Shown in pieces: positions 1 through 10,262 of a DNA stretch of 64,000 bases. Within the stretch, counting starts at the first letter, position 1, and every line of letters starts with the position of its first letter. Origin of the DNA: Alkalihalobacillus sp. FSL W8-0930 (lineage in GTDB: Bacteria > Bacillota > Bacilli > Bacillales > Bacillaceae_D); NCBI GenBank assembly GCA_037965595.1, contig CP150183.1, forward strand, positions 2,976,001 to 3,040,000, written 5' to 3'. Under the pieces are notes generated by a model, which was not told the origin of the DNA, searched no databases, and saw nothing but the letters and a program-made list of their open reading frames with translations. The position numbers were made by a program, and so were the translations under genes.

Positions 1-144
1 TACTAAATGCTTAATCGTTGGAAGTGCAGCTTTAATACGAGTTTCATCCGTGATTGCCCCATCTTTCATTGGAACATTAAAATCCACACGTACAAATACG
101 CGCTTCCCAGTAAGTGTTACGTCTTGAAGGGTTTGTTTATTCAT
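1..144 (-). CDS. pgk: Phosphoglycerate kinase, N-terminal fragment
   Basis: Only the first 48 codons are in the window; the gene runs off the left edge. The N-terminus carries the kinase hallmark VRVDFNVP at residues 18-25, the loop that binds 3-phosphoglycerate. The enzyme transfers phosphate from 1,3-bisphosphoglycerate to ADP in glycolysis. The ATG is preceded by a strong GGAGGAGG site. It lies just downstream of gap on the same strand, the usual Bacillus cggR-gapA-pgk order, so it is probably co-transcribed from the CggR-controlled promoter near 2430. Confidence 0.95.
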   Translation of the reverse strand, partial: MNKQTLQDVTLTGKRVFVRVDFNVPMKDGAITDETRIKAALPTIKHLV

Positions 145-175
145 AACGAACCTCCTCCTATTCATATGTTGTGAC

Positions 176-230
176 AAGCGGAAAGGGGAGTCAGATTCTG
201 GACCCTCCTCCCCTTCTATGCCGCTCGCTT
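176..230 (-). other. Stem-loop between gap and pgk
   Basis: The arms AGCGG-AAGGGGAG and CTCCCCTT-CCGCT form an imperfect hairpin filling the short gap-pgk intergenic region. No U tract follows it, so a terminator is unlikely. It could be an mRNA stability or processing element, or a remnant of the GC-rich intergenic repeat found at 11.9, 18.8 and 23.5 kb, whose arms also carry an AAGCGGA...GGAGA type sequence. The role is inferred. Confidence 0.4.
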
Positions 231-232
231 AA

Positions 233-1276
<1,044 letters not shown>

Positions 1277-1282
1277 CTATCA

Positions 1283-1301
1283 AAAAGGGCAAAACCCTTT
1301 T
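1283..1301 (-). other. Stem-loop in the cggR-gap intergenic region
   Basis: A 7-bp hairpin (AAAAGGG, five-base loop, CCCTTTT) sits between the cggR stop and the gap start. In B. subtilis the cggR-gapA transcript is cleaved near the cggR end, leaving a stable gapA message; a hairpin here would suit that processing. It also resembles a weak terminator. Function is inferred from position. Confidence 0.4.
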
Positions 1302-1305
1302 CTTC

Positions 1306-2331
1306 CTATTCATTATGAAGCAATCCTCTAGCGGCAGCTTCATCCGTAATGAGAACATCACTTGGACGATGCTTCATGTAAGCTGCAATGGCATTTGCCT
1401 TTGATGCGCCACCCGCAACAGAAATCACATGCTTTCCTGCATCCAGCTCATCCAATTGAAGACCAATGGTCCGCTGTTTGTGAATGATCTCTCCCCTTTG
1501 GTTAAAGTAATAACCAAAGGCCTCTGCTACTGCATGTTCCCGTTTTAGTTTGTTCATAAACGGTTCTTCTGAGCTTCGTCTCGCCGCCATTCTAGTAGCA
1601 TCACCAATCCCATGAAGTAAAATTCGAGATGTTCTAATTAAATCTAGAATTTCCTTAACGGATGGCTCAAGTACTAATGAAGAATAGGCTTCTTCACTTA
1701 ACTGATCTGGAACATGCATGAGCCTGTATTCAGCCCCCGCTCGATCAGCAAATTCCGCGCTAATGGTGTTGGCTTGATTTTCAACTCGTTCTCCGAGTCC
1801 ACCTCTAGCTGGAACAAATATTGATTGACTCACCTTTGGATCAGGTGTCATCATTTGTGCAACAGCAGCAAGCGTTGTTCCACCCATTACTGCAACAACT
1901 GAGCTTGGAATAATGATTGATTTCAGCTCACGGACACAAGCCTGCCCCATCTCTTGCTTAACCCAATCTTCTTCGTCACTATTTCCCGGCACAATAACGA
2001 CCTTTGTCACGCCAAGCTTTTGTTCAAGCTCCGTTTCAAGCGCTCGTAACCCGAGAATTTCCTTCATCATTTCCTCAAGCTGAACAAGAACAGTTTCTCC
2101 TTCTCTTGTTAAACTCATTCCCGCCGTATTAAATGAAATAAGGCGTTGGTCCTTCAGAAAGGTGACTTCACCTCGCACCACTCGTTCGGAAAGCTGAAGA
2201 TTCACTGCAAGCGACCTTCGTCCAATCGGTTGTTTAAGATGAACAAACTGTAGCATTCTGTATCGCTTCTGCATGGTTTCCACTAAATCAGGTACTAACT
2301 GTTTTTGGATATTAACCAGCTTTCTCAACAT
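1306..2331 (-). CDS. cggR: Central glycolytic genes regulator CggR
   Basis: This 341-residue SorC/DeoR-family repressor has an N-terminal winged helix around residues 36-60 (GRRSL...SERVVRGEV) and a long sugar-phosphate effector domain (about residues 90-341). In B. subtilis CggR blocks transcription of the glycolytic operon and is released by fructose-1,6-bisphosphate. Length and N-terminal sequence agree with CggR (340 residues in B. subtilis). It is the first gene before gap and pgk, and its own upstream region carries a CggR-type operator, so autoregulation is likely. An AGAGGTG site precedes the ATG. Confidence 0.95.
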   Translation of the reverse strand: MLRKLVNIQKQLVPDLVETMQKRYRMLQFVHLKQPIGRRSLAVNLQLSERVVRGEVTFLKDQRLISFNTAGMSLTREGETVLVQLEEMMKEILGLRALETELEQKLGVTKVVIVPGNSDEEDWVKQEMGQACVRELKSIIIPSSVVAVMGGTTLAAVAQMMTPDPKVSQSIFVPARGGLGERVENQANTISAEFADRAGAEYRLMHVPDQLSEEAYSSLVLEPSVKEILDLIRTSRILLHGIGDATRMAARRSSEEPFMNKLKREHAVAEAFGYYFNQRGEIIHKQRTIGLQLDELDAGKHVISVAGGASKANAIAAYMKHRPSDVLITDEAAARGLLHNE

Positions 2332-2357
2332 TCAGCAGCACCTCTTCCTCAGATAGG

Positions 2358-2393
2358 GACTATATACGTCCCGCGATGACATTTTACGTCCCG
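2358..2393 (-). promoter_or_regulatory. CggR operator
   Basis: Read on the minus strand the site is CGGGAC-N6-TGTC-N4-CGGGAC-N6-AGTC, only one base away from the known CggR operator pattern (two direct CGGGAC-N6-TGTC units four bases apart). It lies between the predicted promoter and the cggR start codon, where bound CggR would block RNA polymerase. Confidence 0.9.
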
Positions 2394-2425
2394 ACTAATG
2401 CGTACGAAACGTTTGCCACAAGGTC

Positions 2426-2454
2426 ATCATACCAATCGTTCACGAATATGACAA
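2426..2454 (-). promoter_or_regulatory. SigA-type promoter of the cggR-gap-pgk operon
   Basis: The -35 box TTGTCA and -10 box TATGAT are separated by exactly 17 bases on the minus strand, ahead of the CggR operator. The -35 box lies only a few bases past the stop codon of the glutaredoxin-like gene, so cggR is transcribed independently of it. Confidence 0.8.
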
Positions 2455-2464
2455 GTTTTTTACC

Positions 2465-2722
2465 TTAGTTTTTTTTATTAAATGAATCGTTGATATGCGT
2501 GGCAGAATGGATTGCTTCCTTTAACGTATCGTATGAAAGGATTCCTTCATCGGCAACTTGTCCATTAACCGTCACGACAGGAATACGAAACATGTAGGTT
2601 TCAAGCAACGCGTCATCTTGATAAATATCAACGGATTGATAGTGGAGGTCTAATTGATCTAACACCTTTTTCCCTTTCTCACATAACGAGCATTGATTCT
2701 TTGTATAGAATATAATTTCCAC
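2465..2722 (-). CDS. Glutaredoxin-like thiol protein
   Basis: A small thioredoxin-fold protein of 85 residues. It has a CSLC dithiol motif at residues 11-14 after the first beta strand (EIIFYTKNQ) and a cis-proline segment IPVV around residues 47-50, as in the short glutaredoxin-like (DUF836) family. The likely role is thiol-disulfide exchange; the substrate is unknown. The GTG at 2722 is chosen because a GGGGGG site lies seven bases upstream; an ATG at 2755 lacks such a site. A gene of this kind commonly lies next to cggR in Bacillaceae. Confidence 0.8.
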   Translation of the reverse strand: MEIIFYTKNQCSLCEKGKKVLDQLDLHYQSVDIYQDDALLETYMFRIPVVTVNGQVADEGILSYDTLKEAIHSATHINDSFNKKN

Positions 2723-2869
2723 GGACAATCCCCCCTTAGTTGTACTCCTATCCACAGTATACCAAACAAGGTTTTTATATCTAACGGTTTAACTTCTTTT
2801 AGAAACGGAAATGATGAATAGAGGATTTACGCAATGAATAGGGAATGTATATGTGTAGAGTGGTTTTTA

Positions 2870-2899
2870 TTTGACCTTCTCTGACCTAATAGGTATGAT
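2870..2899 (+). promoter_or_regulatory. clpP promoter with overlapping CtsR-type operator
   Basis: The promoter has -35 TTGACC (2871-2876), a 17-base spacer and -10 TATGAT (2894-2899). TTTGACC-N3-TCTGACC (2870-2886) covers the -35 box and differs by one base from the reverse of the CtsR heptad repeat (RGTCAAA-N3-RGTCAAA). CtsR represses clp genes in Firmicutes and is inactivated by heat and other protein-damaging stress. Confidence 0.8.
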
Positions 2900-2972
2900 G
2901 TACATAACAGCAATGAAAGAGCTGACAAACAGTAAAATGAATTTAAATTACATTTCACAGGAGGAATGATCC

Positions 2973-3566
2973 ATGAATCTCATCCCTACAGTTATTGAAC
3001 AAACAAACCGCGGCGAGCGCGCGTACGATATCTACTCTCGTCTTTTAAAAGATCGTATCATTATGCTAGGAAGTGCAATCGATGATAACGTAGCAAACTC
3101 AATCGTTGCCCAGCTTTTATTCCTACAAGCAGAAGATCCAGACAAAGATATCTCACTTTACATTAATAGCCCAGGTGGTTCCATTACAGCTGGTATGGCA
3201 ATCTACGATACAATGAATTTCATCAAACCAGACGTATCAACGATCTGCATCGGTATGGCTGCATCTATGGGTTCATTCCTACTAGCAGCCGGAGCAAAAG
3301 GTAAACGTCTTGCTCTACCTAACAGTGAAGTCATGATTCACCAACCACTAGGTGGAACACAAGGTCAAGCGTCTGATATCGAAATCCACGCTCGTCGTAT
3401 CATCGAAATGCGTGAGAAACTAAACGAAATCCTATCAGAGCGCACTGGTCAATCTATCGACATCATCTCTCGTGACACAGATCGTGATAACTTCATGACA
3501 GCTGAACGCGCGAAAGAATACGGTCTAATCGACCAAGTCATCTCTTCACCATCTGATCAGAAATAA
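2973..3566 (+). CDS. clpP: ATP-dependent Clp protease proteolytic subunit
   Basis: This 197-residue serine peptidase forms the double-heptamer chamber that degrades proteins fed by ClpC, ClpX or ClpE. The catalytic triad is visible: Ser98 in GMAASMGS, His123 in MIHQP and Asp172 in DTDRDNF. The length equals the usual Bacillus ClpP. The ATG follows an AGGAGGAA site. It is a single-gene unit with its own CtsR-type promoter and a strong terminator, so it is likely induced by stress. Confidence 0.98.
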   Translation: MNLIPTVIEQTNRGERAYDIYSRLLKDRIIMLGSAIDDNVANSIVAQLLFLQAEDPDKDISLYINSPGGSITAGMAIYDTMNFIKPDVSTICIGMAASMGSFLLAAGAKGKRLALPNSEVMIHQPLGGTQGQASDIEIHARRIIEMREKLNEILSERTGQSIDIISRDTDRDNFMTAERAKEYGLIDQVISSPSDQK

Positions 3567-3572
3567 GAACGA

Positions 3573-3603
3573 AAAAAAAGCAGCCCATGTGGCTGCTTTT
3601 TTT
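3573..3603 (+). terminator. Intrinsic terminator of clpP
   Basis: The stem AGCAGCC/GGCTGCT with a five-base loop is followed by a run of T and starts within ten bases of the clpP stop codon. The A tract before the stem would also allow it to act in the other direction. Confidence 0.9.
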
Positions 3604-3683
3604 GTGTGGTATGGTCGTGGGTGCTGGGATTAGCTAGGATCTGAAGTTTTAGGTGAGCTAGCATCGTATCAGAAGGTTCTATC

Positions 3684-3956
3684 TTTTTGCGCATTCCACA
3701 GCTTTTTTAGCACATACCCTGGGTTTTTGCGCATTCCACAGCTTTTTGAGCACAGACCTCGTTTTTTTGCGCATTCCACAGCTTTTTGAGCACACACCCG
3801 GGTTTTTTGCGCATTTCACAGCTTTTTGAGCACGCACCCGGTTTCTTCTCGCATTCTACAGCTTTTTTGAGCACGAACCCTAATTTTTTGCGCATTCTGC
3901 TGCTTTTTGAGCACGCCCCCCGCTTTTTCGCGCATTCCACTGCTTTTTGAGCAAAT
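3684..3956. repeat. Tandem array of seven 40-bp units
   Basis: The conserved core GCGCATTCCACAGC starts at 3689, 3729, 3769, 3809, 3849, 3890 and 3930, giving a period of 40 (once 41). Each unit continues with CTTTTTGAGCAC, a variable C-rich stretch of about ten bases, and a T run. The variable part is too short and too alike between units for CRISPR spacers. An open frame crosses the array on the minus strand, but 40 is not a multiple of three, so the units are read in shifting frames; the array is most likely non-coding. Confidence 0.85.
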
Positions 3957-3982
3957 CAAGTTAATTTCAGAACCTCCACACC

Positions 3983-4192
3983 AAGCGGACGAGATGGCCG
4001 ACCGACTCCTAAGAGAAGAAAAGGCAAGGTTGAAATGATTCTGGCATAGCCAGAATTAGTTCAACGCCTTCCCTAGGAAAGCGTGTCGGCCAGCTCGGGA
4101 GCGTGTTCACTCCTCCGCACATGGATACCCAAATCCTACTATCTAATTCCTCTTCCTAGGGAAAGCCTGCCGAACAGCTTGGGAGCGAGTTC
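3983..4192. repeat. Imperfect inverted-repeat element with a repeated arm
   Basis: Bases 3983-4105 fold back on themselves: CGAGATGGCCGAC on the left faces GTCGGCCAGCTCG on the right, around an inner hairpin TTCTGGC-ATA-GCCAGAA flanked by TTGAA/TTCAA. The right arm (4072-4108, from CCTAGGAAAGCG to GGGAGCGTGTTC) is repeated with changes at 4155-4192. The stretch has no credible gene. It resembles a small non-coding mobile or structured repeat; no transposase is present. Together with the 40-bp array it fills the clpP-crh interval. Confidence 0.65.
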
Positions 4193-4240
4193 GTTCAATA
4201 CCACATTAATTAACTATAATCATCCTTCTCCACAAACAAA

Positions 4241-4266
4241 GAAAAGCAGCCCCCATGGCTGCTTCT
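4241..4266 (-). terminator. Terminator of the yvcI-crh operon
   Basis: On the minus strand the stem AAGCAGCC/GGCTGCTT with a short loop is followed by TTTTC, directly after the crh stop codon. It closes the yvcI-yvcJ-yvcK-whiA-crh operon. Confidence 0.85.
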
Positions 4267-4269
4267 CCC

Positions 4270-4524
4270 TTAAGCGTTCTGAATATAATCAACTAGCGTA
4301 TCTAATGCTTCCTGTTCGTCGTGTCCATCTGTACTAATCACAATTGTGGCATCCTGCCTAATGGCTAAGCTCATAATACCCATGATGCTTTTTGCGTTTG
4401 CTACCTTTCCATCCTTCTCAATGTTCACTACGGATGTAAAACGATTCGCTTCTTGTACAAACATGGCTGCTGGTCTTGCTTGCAGGCCTCCTTTAATGGC
4501 AACCTTTACTTCCGACTTAAGCAT
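4270..4524 (-). CDS. crh: Catabolite repression HPr-like protein Crh
   Basis: An 84-residue HPr-fold protein. The phosphocarrier histidine is replaced by Gln15 (GLQARPA), while regulatory Ser46 is kept in NAKSIMG. This pair of features separates Crh from HPr: it cannot pass phosphate in the PTS but, once phosphorylated on Ser46 by HprK, acts as a CcpA co-repressor. In B. subtilis it also binds methylglyoxal synthase. It is the last gene of the whiA operon, as in B. subtilis. HprK is encoded at 25.7 kb. Confidence 0.95.
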   Translation of the reverse strand: MLKSEVKVAIKGGLQARPAAMFVQEANRFTSVVNIEKDGKVANAKSIMGIMSLAIRQDATIVISTDGHDEQEALDTLVDYIQNA

Positions 4525-4552
4525 AACGAGTCCCCCTTTGATTAAAATATAT

Positions 4553-5503
4553 TCAGCTATTTATCATATCTCCTGATCGGATCTTTTCGGCAATTTCGTC
4601 AATCTTCTTTAATCTGTGATTAATCCCAGATTTGCTCACTTTACCACCTTCAAGCATGTCCCCAAGTTCTTTTAGCGTCACGTCTTGATGAGTTAATCGA
4701 AGCGTAGCAATGTCCCTTAATTTCGGTGGCAGCTGATCCAAACCGATCGTCCGCTGGATCAACCGGATGTTTTCAACCTGTCTAAGCGCCGCACCTACCG
4801 TTTTGTTCAGATTGGCGGTTTCGCAATTCACCAGTCGATTTACAGAGTTCCTCATATCCTTTAAAATACGAACATCTTCAAAATAAAGCAACGCCTGATG
4901 CGCACCTATAATACTTAAGAACTCTGTAATCTTCTCACTTTCTTTAATGTATACAATATATCCTTTTTTTCGTTCTAGTGGCTTTGCTCGCAATCCATAT
5001 TCGTTCATTAATTCACATAACGATTGATTATGTTCCTCTGATGAAGAAAAAATTTCTAAATGATAGGAGGATGTTTCCGGATGATTCACAGAACCACCCG
5101 CTAAAAAAGCTCCCCGCAAGTACGCTCGTTTACGTTGTTCCGTATGAAGGAAGTCAGGTGTAACCGAACGAATCAGCGTGAATCCTTCACCGATAATCCC
5201 TAACGTCTCCATTAGAGGTTTCGCCCCTCGTGATACTCTTACCAAGTAGACATTGTTCTTTTTTAATCGCATTTTTTTCCGAACAAGCAGCTCGATAAAA
5301 ATGTCTGGAAACAATTGTTTTAATAAAGTGTAGATTCGTCTGGCAATTGCAGCATTTTCGGTGGTAATATCCAAACCGACCTGCTGCCTGGCAAACGATA
5401 GTGAACCATTCATACGAACGAGAGCAGCCAACTCAGCAGAAGCTTGTGGAGTCGCAGGATCAAGCTGAGTTAATTCTTTTTTTACTTTAGCTGCAAAAGA
5501 CAT
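4553..5503 (-). CDS. whiA: WhiA-family DNA-binding protein
   Basis: A 316-residue protein with an N-terminal LAGLIDADG-like fold (about residues 1-215, with [16 protein letters not shown] near 127-142) and a C-terminal helix-turn-helix domain (about 225-316, LKELGDML...[11 protein letters not shown]). In Bacillus WhiA (YvcL) is a nucleoid-associated protein affecting cell division and chromosome segregation; in Streptomyces it is a sporulation regulator. It lies between yvcK and crh in the conserved operon. The ATG has a GGGGGG site. Confidence 0.95.
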   Translation of the reverse strand: MSFAAKVKKELTQLDPATPQASAELAALVRMNGSLSFARQQVGLDITTENAAIARRIYTLLKQLFPDIFIELLVRKKMRLKKNNVYLVRVSRGAKPLMETLGIIGEGFTLIRSVTPDFLHTEQRKRAYLRGAFLAGGSVNHPETSSYHLEIFSSSEEHNQSLCELMNEYGLRAKPLERKKGYIVYIKESEKITEFLSIIGAHQALLYFEDVRILKDMRNSVNRLVNCETANLNKTVGAALRQVENIRLIQRTIGLDQLPPKLRDIATLRLTHQDVTLKELGDMLEGGKVSKSGINHRLKKIDEIAEKIRSGDMINS

Positions 5504-5532
5504 CTTGTCCCCCCCTTTCAGATGAATCTAAT

Positions 5533-6495
5533 TTAAGTCAGGGGCACATCCAAGCTCCCTGATCGAAGAATGGCCTCTGATACCATTTTTGCATTGTGTC
5601 TTAATTGGCCGTCCTGCTCTAACACAAAGTCATCACAGATTATGTTAACACCCATCTCTTGTAGTCGTTCATGATCAACCGTCACTGGAAAGGCAATCTC
5701 TTCCTCGTATCGTGCTCGCACGTTTTGAGAGATAATTGAACCATTTACCAGGATGTCATCAACCAAATGAGGTCCACAATGAAAAATCAGTCCATATAGG
5801 TGATCAGCAGCAGAATATCCATCTGTCTCACCTAGTTGAGTCATTGCATTGCAGATATACATTTTTCTAGCGTCGGATGCCCGAATCGCTTCCACAATAC
5901 CTGGTACGAGTAGGTTTGGTAATACGCTAGTATATAAGCTGCCCGGACCAAGTACAATAAGGTCTGCATTCTTAATTGCTTCAAGACTTTCAGGTAGGGG
6001 CTCAATCACTTCAGGTGTTAAAAAGACACGCTTAATCGGCTTACGGGCTGTTGGAATCTTTGATTCACCCGTAACCATTGAACCATCTTCCATCTCTGCA
6101 TGAAGTACGATACTCTGATTCGCAGCTGGAAGAACTGTTCCGCGTACATTTAACACTCGACTGACAGCAACAATGCCTTGATGAAAGTCACCAGTGATGG
6201 ACGTCATACCAGCTAGAAGCAAGTTCCCTAATGAATGACCTGATAAGCCACTTCCATTTTCAAACCGATGCTGAAAAAGCTCTTCAACCAGCGGTTCCAC
6301 TTCGGCTAATGCGGTTAACACGTTTCGCACGTCTCCTGGCGGTGGGATATCTAATTCCTTCCGTAATATGCCTGAGCTTCCGCCATCATCGGCTACAGTT
6401 ACAATAGCCGTTATATTAACCGGAAACGTTTTGAGACCGCGAAGTAAAACCGATAAACCCGTGCCGCCTCCAATGACAACTACATTCTTACTCAC
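5533..6495 (-). CDS. yvcK: YvcK/GlmR family protein
   Basis: A 320-residue protein of the CofD-like/YvcK family. The N-terminal [17 protein letters not shown] (residues 5-21) and ADDGGSSG mark the nucleotide-sugar binding fold. In B. subtilis the protein (GlmR) binds UDP-GlcNAc, stimulates GlmS, and is needed for cell shape on gluconeogenic carbon. Its start overlaps the end of the RapZ-like gene by four bases, showing translational coupling. Confidence 0.95.
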   Translation of the reverse strand: MSKNVVVIGGGTGLSVLLRGLKTFPVNITAIVTVADDGGSSGILRKELDIPPPGDVRNVLTALAEVEPLVEELFQHRFENGSGLSGHSLGNLLLAGMTSITGDFHQGIVAVSRVLNVRGTVLPAANQSIVLHAEMEDGSMVTGESKIPTARKPIKRVFLTPEVIEPLPESLEAIKNADLIVLGPGSLYTSVLPNLLVPGIVEAIRASDARKMYICNAMTQLGETDGYSAADHLYGLIFHCGPHLVDDILVNGSIISQNVRARYEEEIAFPVTVDHERLQEMGVNIICDDFVLEQDGQLRHNAKMVSEAILRSGSLDVPLT

Positions 6496-7385
6496 AGGTT
6501 GAGAACCTTTCGTTTCGCGATATCGCGGTGGCTTGCATGAACCTCATAATCCGCCTCGAATTGTTTTGCGAAATGCTCTACCAGTGTAACGGAGCGGTGT
6601 TGACCACCTGTACAGCCGATTCCAATAACAACCTGGCTTTTGCCCTCTCTTTTGTATTGCGGAAGCATAAAATCAAGCAGGTCCGTTAATTTGTCAACAA
6701 ACTGCTGAGTTTCAGACCACTTAAGTACATAGGACGACACTTCTTCATCCAGGCCTGTTTGTGGACGCATATGCTCAATATAGTGTGGATTGGGCAAGAA
6801 TCGCACATCAAATACTAGGTCTGCATCAATCGGTATGCCATATTTAAATCCAAAGGAAACAAGCTGGATTGAAAAGGATTGTCTAGCATTAGAAGAAAAA
6901 CGACGGATGAGACGCTCGCGTAATTCCACCGGCTTTAAATCCGTTGTATCAATAATCAGTTGAGCACGTCCTTTTAACTCTTCAAGCATTTCTCTCTCAA
7001 GACGGATGCCTTCAAGTGGCAAACCATTTTTGGCTAAAGGATGCGTTCTTCTTGATTCCTTGTATCGTTGTACCAGCTTGTTATCTTTTGATTCAAGAAA
7101 CAAAATCTGTACGGCTGGTTTCATATGACTATGACTTAATTGATCAACTGCCTCAAATAAATGATCAAAGAAACGCTGTCCACGTAAGTCCATGACAAGC
7201 GCTACTTTATTCATCTTTCCACTTGCACCTTCAACTAAATCCATGAATTTGGGAAGCAGTGCAGGAGGAAGATTATCAACACAGAAATAACCTAAATCCT
7301 CAAAGCTTTGAACAGCAACGGTTTTCCCCGCTCCTGACATTCCCGTAATTATGACAATCTCAATGGTTTGTTCTGTCTCTCCCAT
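6492..7385 (-). CDS. yvcJ: RapZ/YvcJ-type nucleotide-binding protein
   Basis: A 297-residue protein with a P-loop GMSGAGKT (residues 15-22), the family segment [11 protein letters not shown], and the conserved C-terminal region [12 protein letters not shown]. In E. coli RapZ is an RNA adaptor that controls glmS through small RNAs; YvcJ of B. subtilis hydrolyses GTP and affects competence. Here it sits between the Nudix gene and yvcK with a four-base overlap to yvcK. Its exact role in this organism is not known. Confidence 0.95.
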   Translation of the reverse strand: MGETEQTIEIVIITGMSGAGKTVAVQSFEDLGYFCVDNLPPALLPKFMDLVEGASGKMNKVALVMDLRGQRFFDHLFEAVDQLSHSHMKPAVQILFLESKDNKLVQRYKESRRTHPLAKNGLPLEGIRLEREMLEELKGRAQLIIDTTDLKPVELRERLIRRFSSNARQSFSIQLVSFGFKYGIPIDADLVFDVRFLPNPHYIEHMRPQTGLDEEVSSYVLKWSETQQFVDKLTDLLDFMLPQYKREGKSQVVIGIGCTGGQHRSVTLVEHFAKQFEADYEVHASHRDIAKRKVLNL

Positions 7386-7402
7386 TCATCAACACCCTTT
7401 TC

Positions 7403-7888
7403 CTATTCTGGCTTCGTTTGTGCAGCTGGGTCTAGGCGTGACCGTAATAGCTTATAATCCGGAGTGTAATAAAACGTTCCATACTGAACGCCTTTACCAT
7501 TTAATGCATGTTCAATAATGAACTTGTCTCCCGCAGCCATTGGCAGATGAGCTACCTCTTCGCACGGCCACCATTTTAATTTTCCTTCAGGAGATTGCTC
7601 GAGCAATGTACCTGAATAAGCTTCTGCTTTAAATGTAAACAACATCCACTCTGAAACTGTCTCGTTGTTTTCTTCTATTACAATGGTATACACACCATTT
7701 AATTCTGGATGACTAACGGATAAGCCTGTTTCTTCTCTAATTTCTCTAGTAGATGATTCTTTAATTGATTCTCCAGACTCCATTTTCCCACCTGGAGCAA
7801 CCCACCAGCCACGACTCGGCTTTTGAAGAAGCAATACTTGATCATTTGTTACAAGTACGCAATTTGTAACCCTTTGCAATTCGATCAC
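7403..7888 (-). CDS. yvcI: Nudix hydrolase YvcI
   Basis: A 161-residue Nudix protein with the full Nudix box from GGKMESGES to REIREETG (about residues 33-55), the metal-binding catalytic helix. The substrate is a nucleoside diphosphate derivative of unknown kind. The sequence and position match YvcI, the first gene of the yvcI-crh operon. Two starts are possible: GTG at 7888 (matches the B. subtilis N-terminus) or TTG at 7879, which has a GAGGTGAT site at better spacing. Confidence 0.88.
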   Translation of the reverse strand: MIELQRVTNCVLVTNDQVLLLQKPSRGWWVAPGGKMESGESIKESSTREIREETGLSVSHPELNGVYTIVIEENNETVSEWMLFTFKAEAYSGTLLEQSPEGKLKWWPCEEVAHLPMAAGDKFIIEHALNGKGVQYGTFYYTPDYKLLRSRLDPAAQTKPE

Positions 7889-7908
7889 CTCATTGTCTAT
7901 ACATCATA

Positions 7909-7937
7909 AGTATACATTTATTTTAGGACTGCTACAA
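7909..7937 (-). promoter_or_regulatory. SigA-type promoter of the yvcI-crh operon
   Basis: The -35 box TTGTAG and -10 box TATACT lie 17 bases apart on the minus strand, about 20 bases upstream of the yvcI start. This places an operon promoter after the trxB terminator. Confidence 0.65.
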
Positions 7938-7965
7938 TTATTCAAGGGACGAATTAAAGGATTTG

Positions 7966-8001
7966 ACAAAAAAAAGGGCACGAGCTTCAAAAGCTCGTGC
8001 T
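7966..8001 (-). terminator. Terminator downstream of trxB
   Basis: On the minus strand the stem GCACGAGCTT/AAGCTCGTGC with a two-to-four base loop is followed by CCTTTTTTTT. It is a strong terminator about 190 bases after the trxB stop codon, which gives the trxB transcript a long 3' untranslated region. Confidence 0.9.
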
Positions 8002-8194
8002 AAAGATATATAAAAAGGGGGTCAATTACTTAAACATATTGTAACAGTTATATATTTCATGATTGTTACAGAATGATTAAGAAGGAATTACGAAACCCTT
8101 GGCGCGCAAGGGTTTCAGCATTAGTCCATTTTAGAAAATTGACTAATTCATACCGTCTTTATGACTACTTTTTATACAACAGTTTGGCAATTCG
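8002..8194 (-). other. Structured 3' region of the trxB transcript
   Basis: This gene-free stretch between trxB and its terminator holds a perfect 10-bp hairpin (GAAACCCTTG, loop GCGCG, CAAGGGTTTC; 8092-8116) and the inverted repeat TGTAACA...TGTTACA (8039-8072 region). No ribosome binding site with an open frame was seen. It may be a regulatory 3' UTR or a small RNA; this is inference only. Confidence 0.4.
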
Positions 8195-9181
<987 letters not shown>

Positions 9182-9183
9182 CT

Positions 9184-9212
9184 ATCGTATCCAAATCAAT
9201 CTAAAGTGTCTA
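9184..9212 (-). promoter_or_regulatory. Possible trxB promoter
   Basis: TAGACA and TACGAT lie 17 bases apart on the minus strand in the yvcD-trxB interval. In B. subtilis trxB is activated by Spx under disulfide stress; the weak boxes here would fit an activated promoter (inference). Confidence 0.45.
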
Positions 9213-9221
9213 TTGATCTGC

Positions 9222-10262
9222 TCATATACTTTGTGGCCATAGACGGAAGCTGACCTCGCTTTTTTCTGGGTGCGCAAGATCTGCCAATCTTTCTTCTGTT
9301 TCAGTATGTCCTTTTTTGATCGCCTTTTTCCATAAAGAAATCGCTCGTTCCTGTTTTCCAAGTTGGAACTGGGCAACTCCAAGGCAATCATACAGCTCAG
9401 GATCAAGATCAAAGGTAAGTGTATCCACTTCTGCTAAACGTCTTTCAGCTTCCTGATACTCCCCTAACGCACAAAGTACACGCGCTAATTTTAAATAATG
9501 ATCTGTGTCCATTGGATAGACCTGAGTGAGCACCTTCGCATAGGATTTTGCTTCACTCATTTCACCTAGCTCCAGGTTAAATAAAGCAAGATTACATAAA
9601 GCAAACAGGTTGCCTTTATCTTCGGTAAGCACATGCTTTGATATAGTAAAGGCTTTACCAATTTGCCCAGATCTAAAATAGGCTTCAGCTAAATGATTAA
9701 AGGCTGCCCAACAGCTTGGATAATCCTCTACCATCTCTTTTAAAACCGGAATAGCCTGTTCTGGCTTGTTTTGCTTTAGAAAAGATCCAGCTGTAGTATG
9801 GCCAGAAATCAGGCTTTCAATCTCCTCTGACTCATCCTCCATTGCTAGTTCTTCTTCCTTAAGCATTTCCAGTAACTCCTCAGCACCCTCAAGGCGAGAT
9901 TCAGCTGTAGTCTCTTTTAAATACGTTTTTACTGATTGCTCAGCTAACAAAAACTGACCTAAATAAGCATAGTTATTGGCCATAAAAAAGTAGCATTCAG
10001 GATAATCACTCGTCTCGGTTAACACAGCACGAAGAATATCATTTGAACGCTCATATTCACTAAGCTCTGACAATACAGCAGCTAATTGAATTTGAAACAC
10101 AGGTTCTTTATCTGTTAGCTTGACCGCTCGTTCAAACAACGTGACGGCACGCTTTAAATTCTTTTTTTTGTAGGCATCAATGCCTCTATGAAAGAAGTAA
10201 TCTCCATTTTGTAGAAATGGGATTACATTGGTCTGTTTTTTTCGATAAACCGATACATCCAT
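9222..10262 (-). CDS. Tetratricopeptide repeat protein (YvcD-like)
   Basis: A 346-residue soluble protein made mostly of TPR helices. Repeats of the form YFFHRGIDAYKKKNLKRAVTLFERAV, CWAAFNHLAEAYFRSGQ and LYDCLGVAQFQLGKQERAISLWKKAI can be read along it, with an acidic low-complexity insert near residues 130-150. TPRs mediate protein-protein contacts; the partner is unknown. It sits directly upstream of trxB, like yvcD in B. subtilis. The ATG at 10262 follows a GGAGGG site at slightly long spacing. Confidence 0.8.
   Translation of the reverse strand: MDVSVYRKKQTNVIPFLQNGDYFFHRGIDAYKKKNLKRAVTLFERAVKLTDKEPVFQIQLAAVLSELSEYERSNDILRAVLTETSDYPECYFFMANNYAYLGQFLLAEQSVKTYLKETTAESRLEGAEELLEMLKEEELAMEDESEEIESLISGHTTAGSFLKQNKPEQAIPVLKEMVEDYPSCWAAFNHLAEAYFRSGQIGKAFTISKHVLTEDKGNLFALCNLALFNLELGEMSEAKSYAKVLTQVYPMDTDHYLKLARVLCALGEYQEAERRLAEVDTLTFDLDPELYDCLGVAQFQLGKQERAISLWKKAIKKGHTETEERLADLAHPEKSEVSFRLWPQSI

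Noticed and set aside
3707-3940. A 77-codon open frame rich in Cys and Lys across the tandem array
   Set aside because: The 40-base period is not a multiple of three, so repeats are read in shifting frames; there is no convincing ribosome binding site, and the frame is a by-product of the array.
3684-3956. CRISPR array
   Set aside because: The conserved part takes up most of each unit, the variable part is about ten bases and similar between units, and no cas gene is present.
9182-9412. A 76-codon frame overlapping the start region of trxB and the end of the TPR gene
   Set aside because: It overlaps the TPR protein in another frame and has no family likeness.
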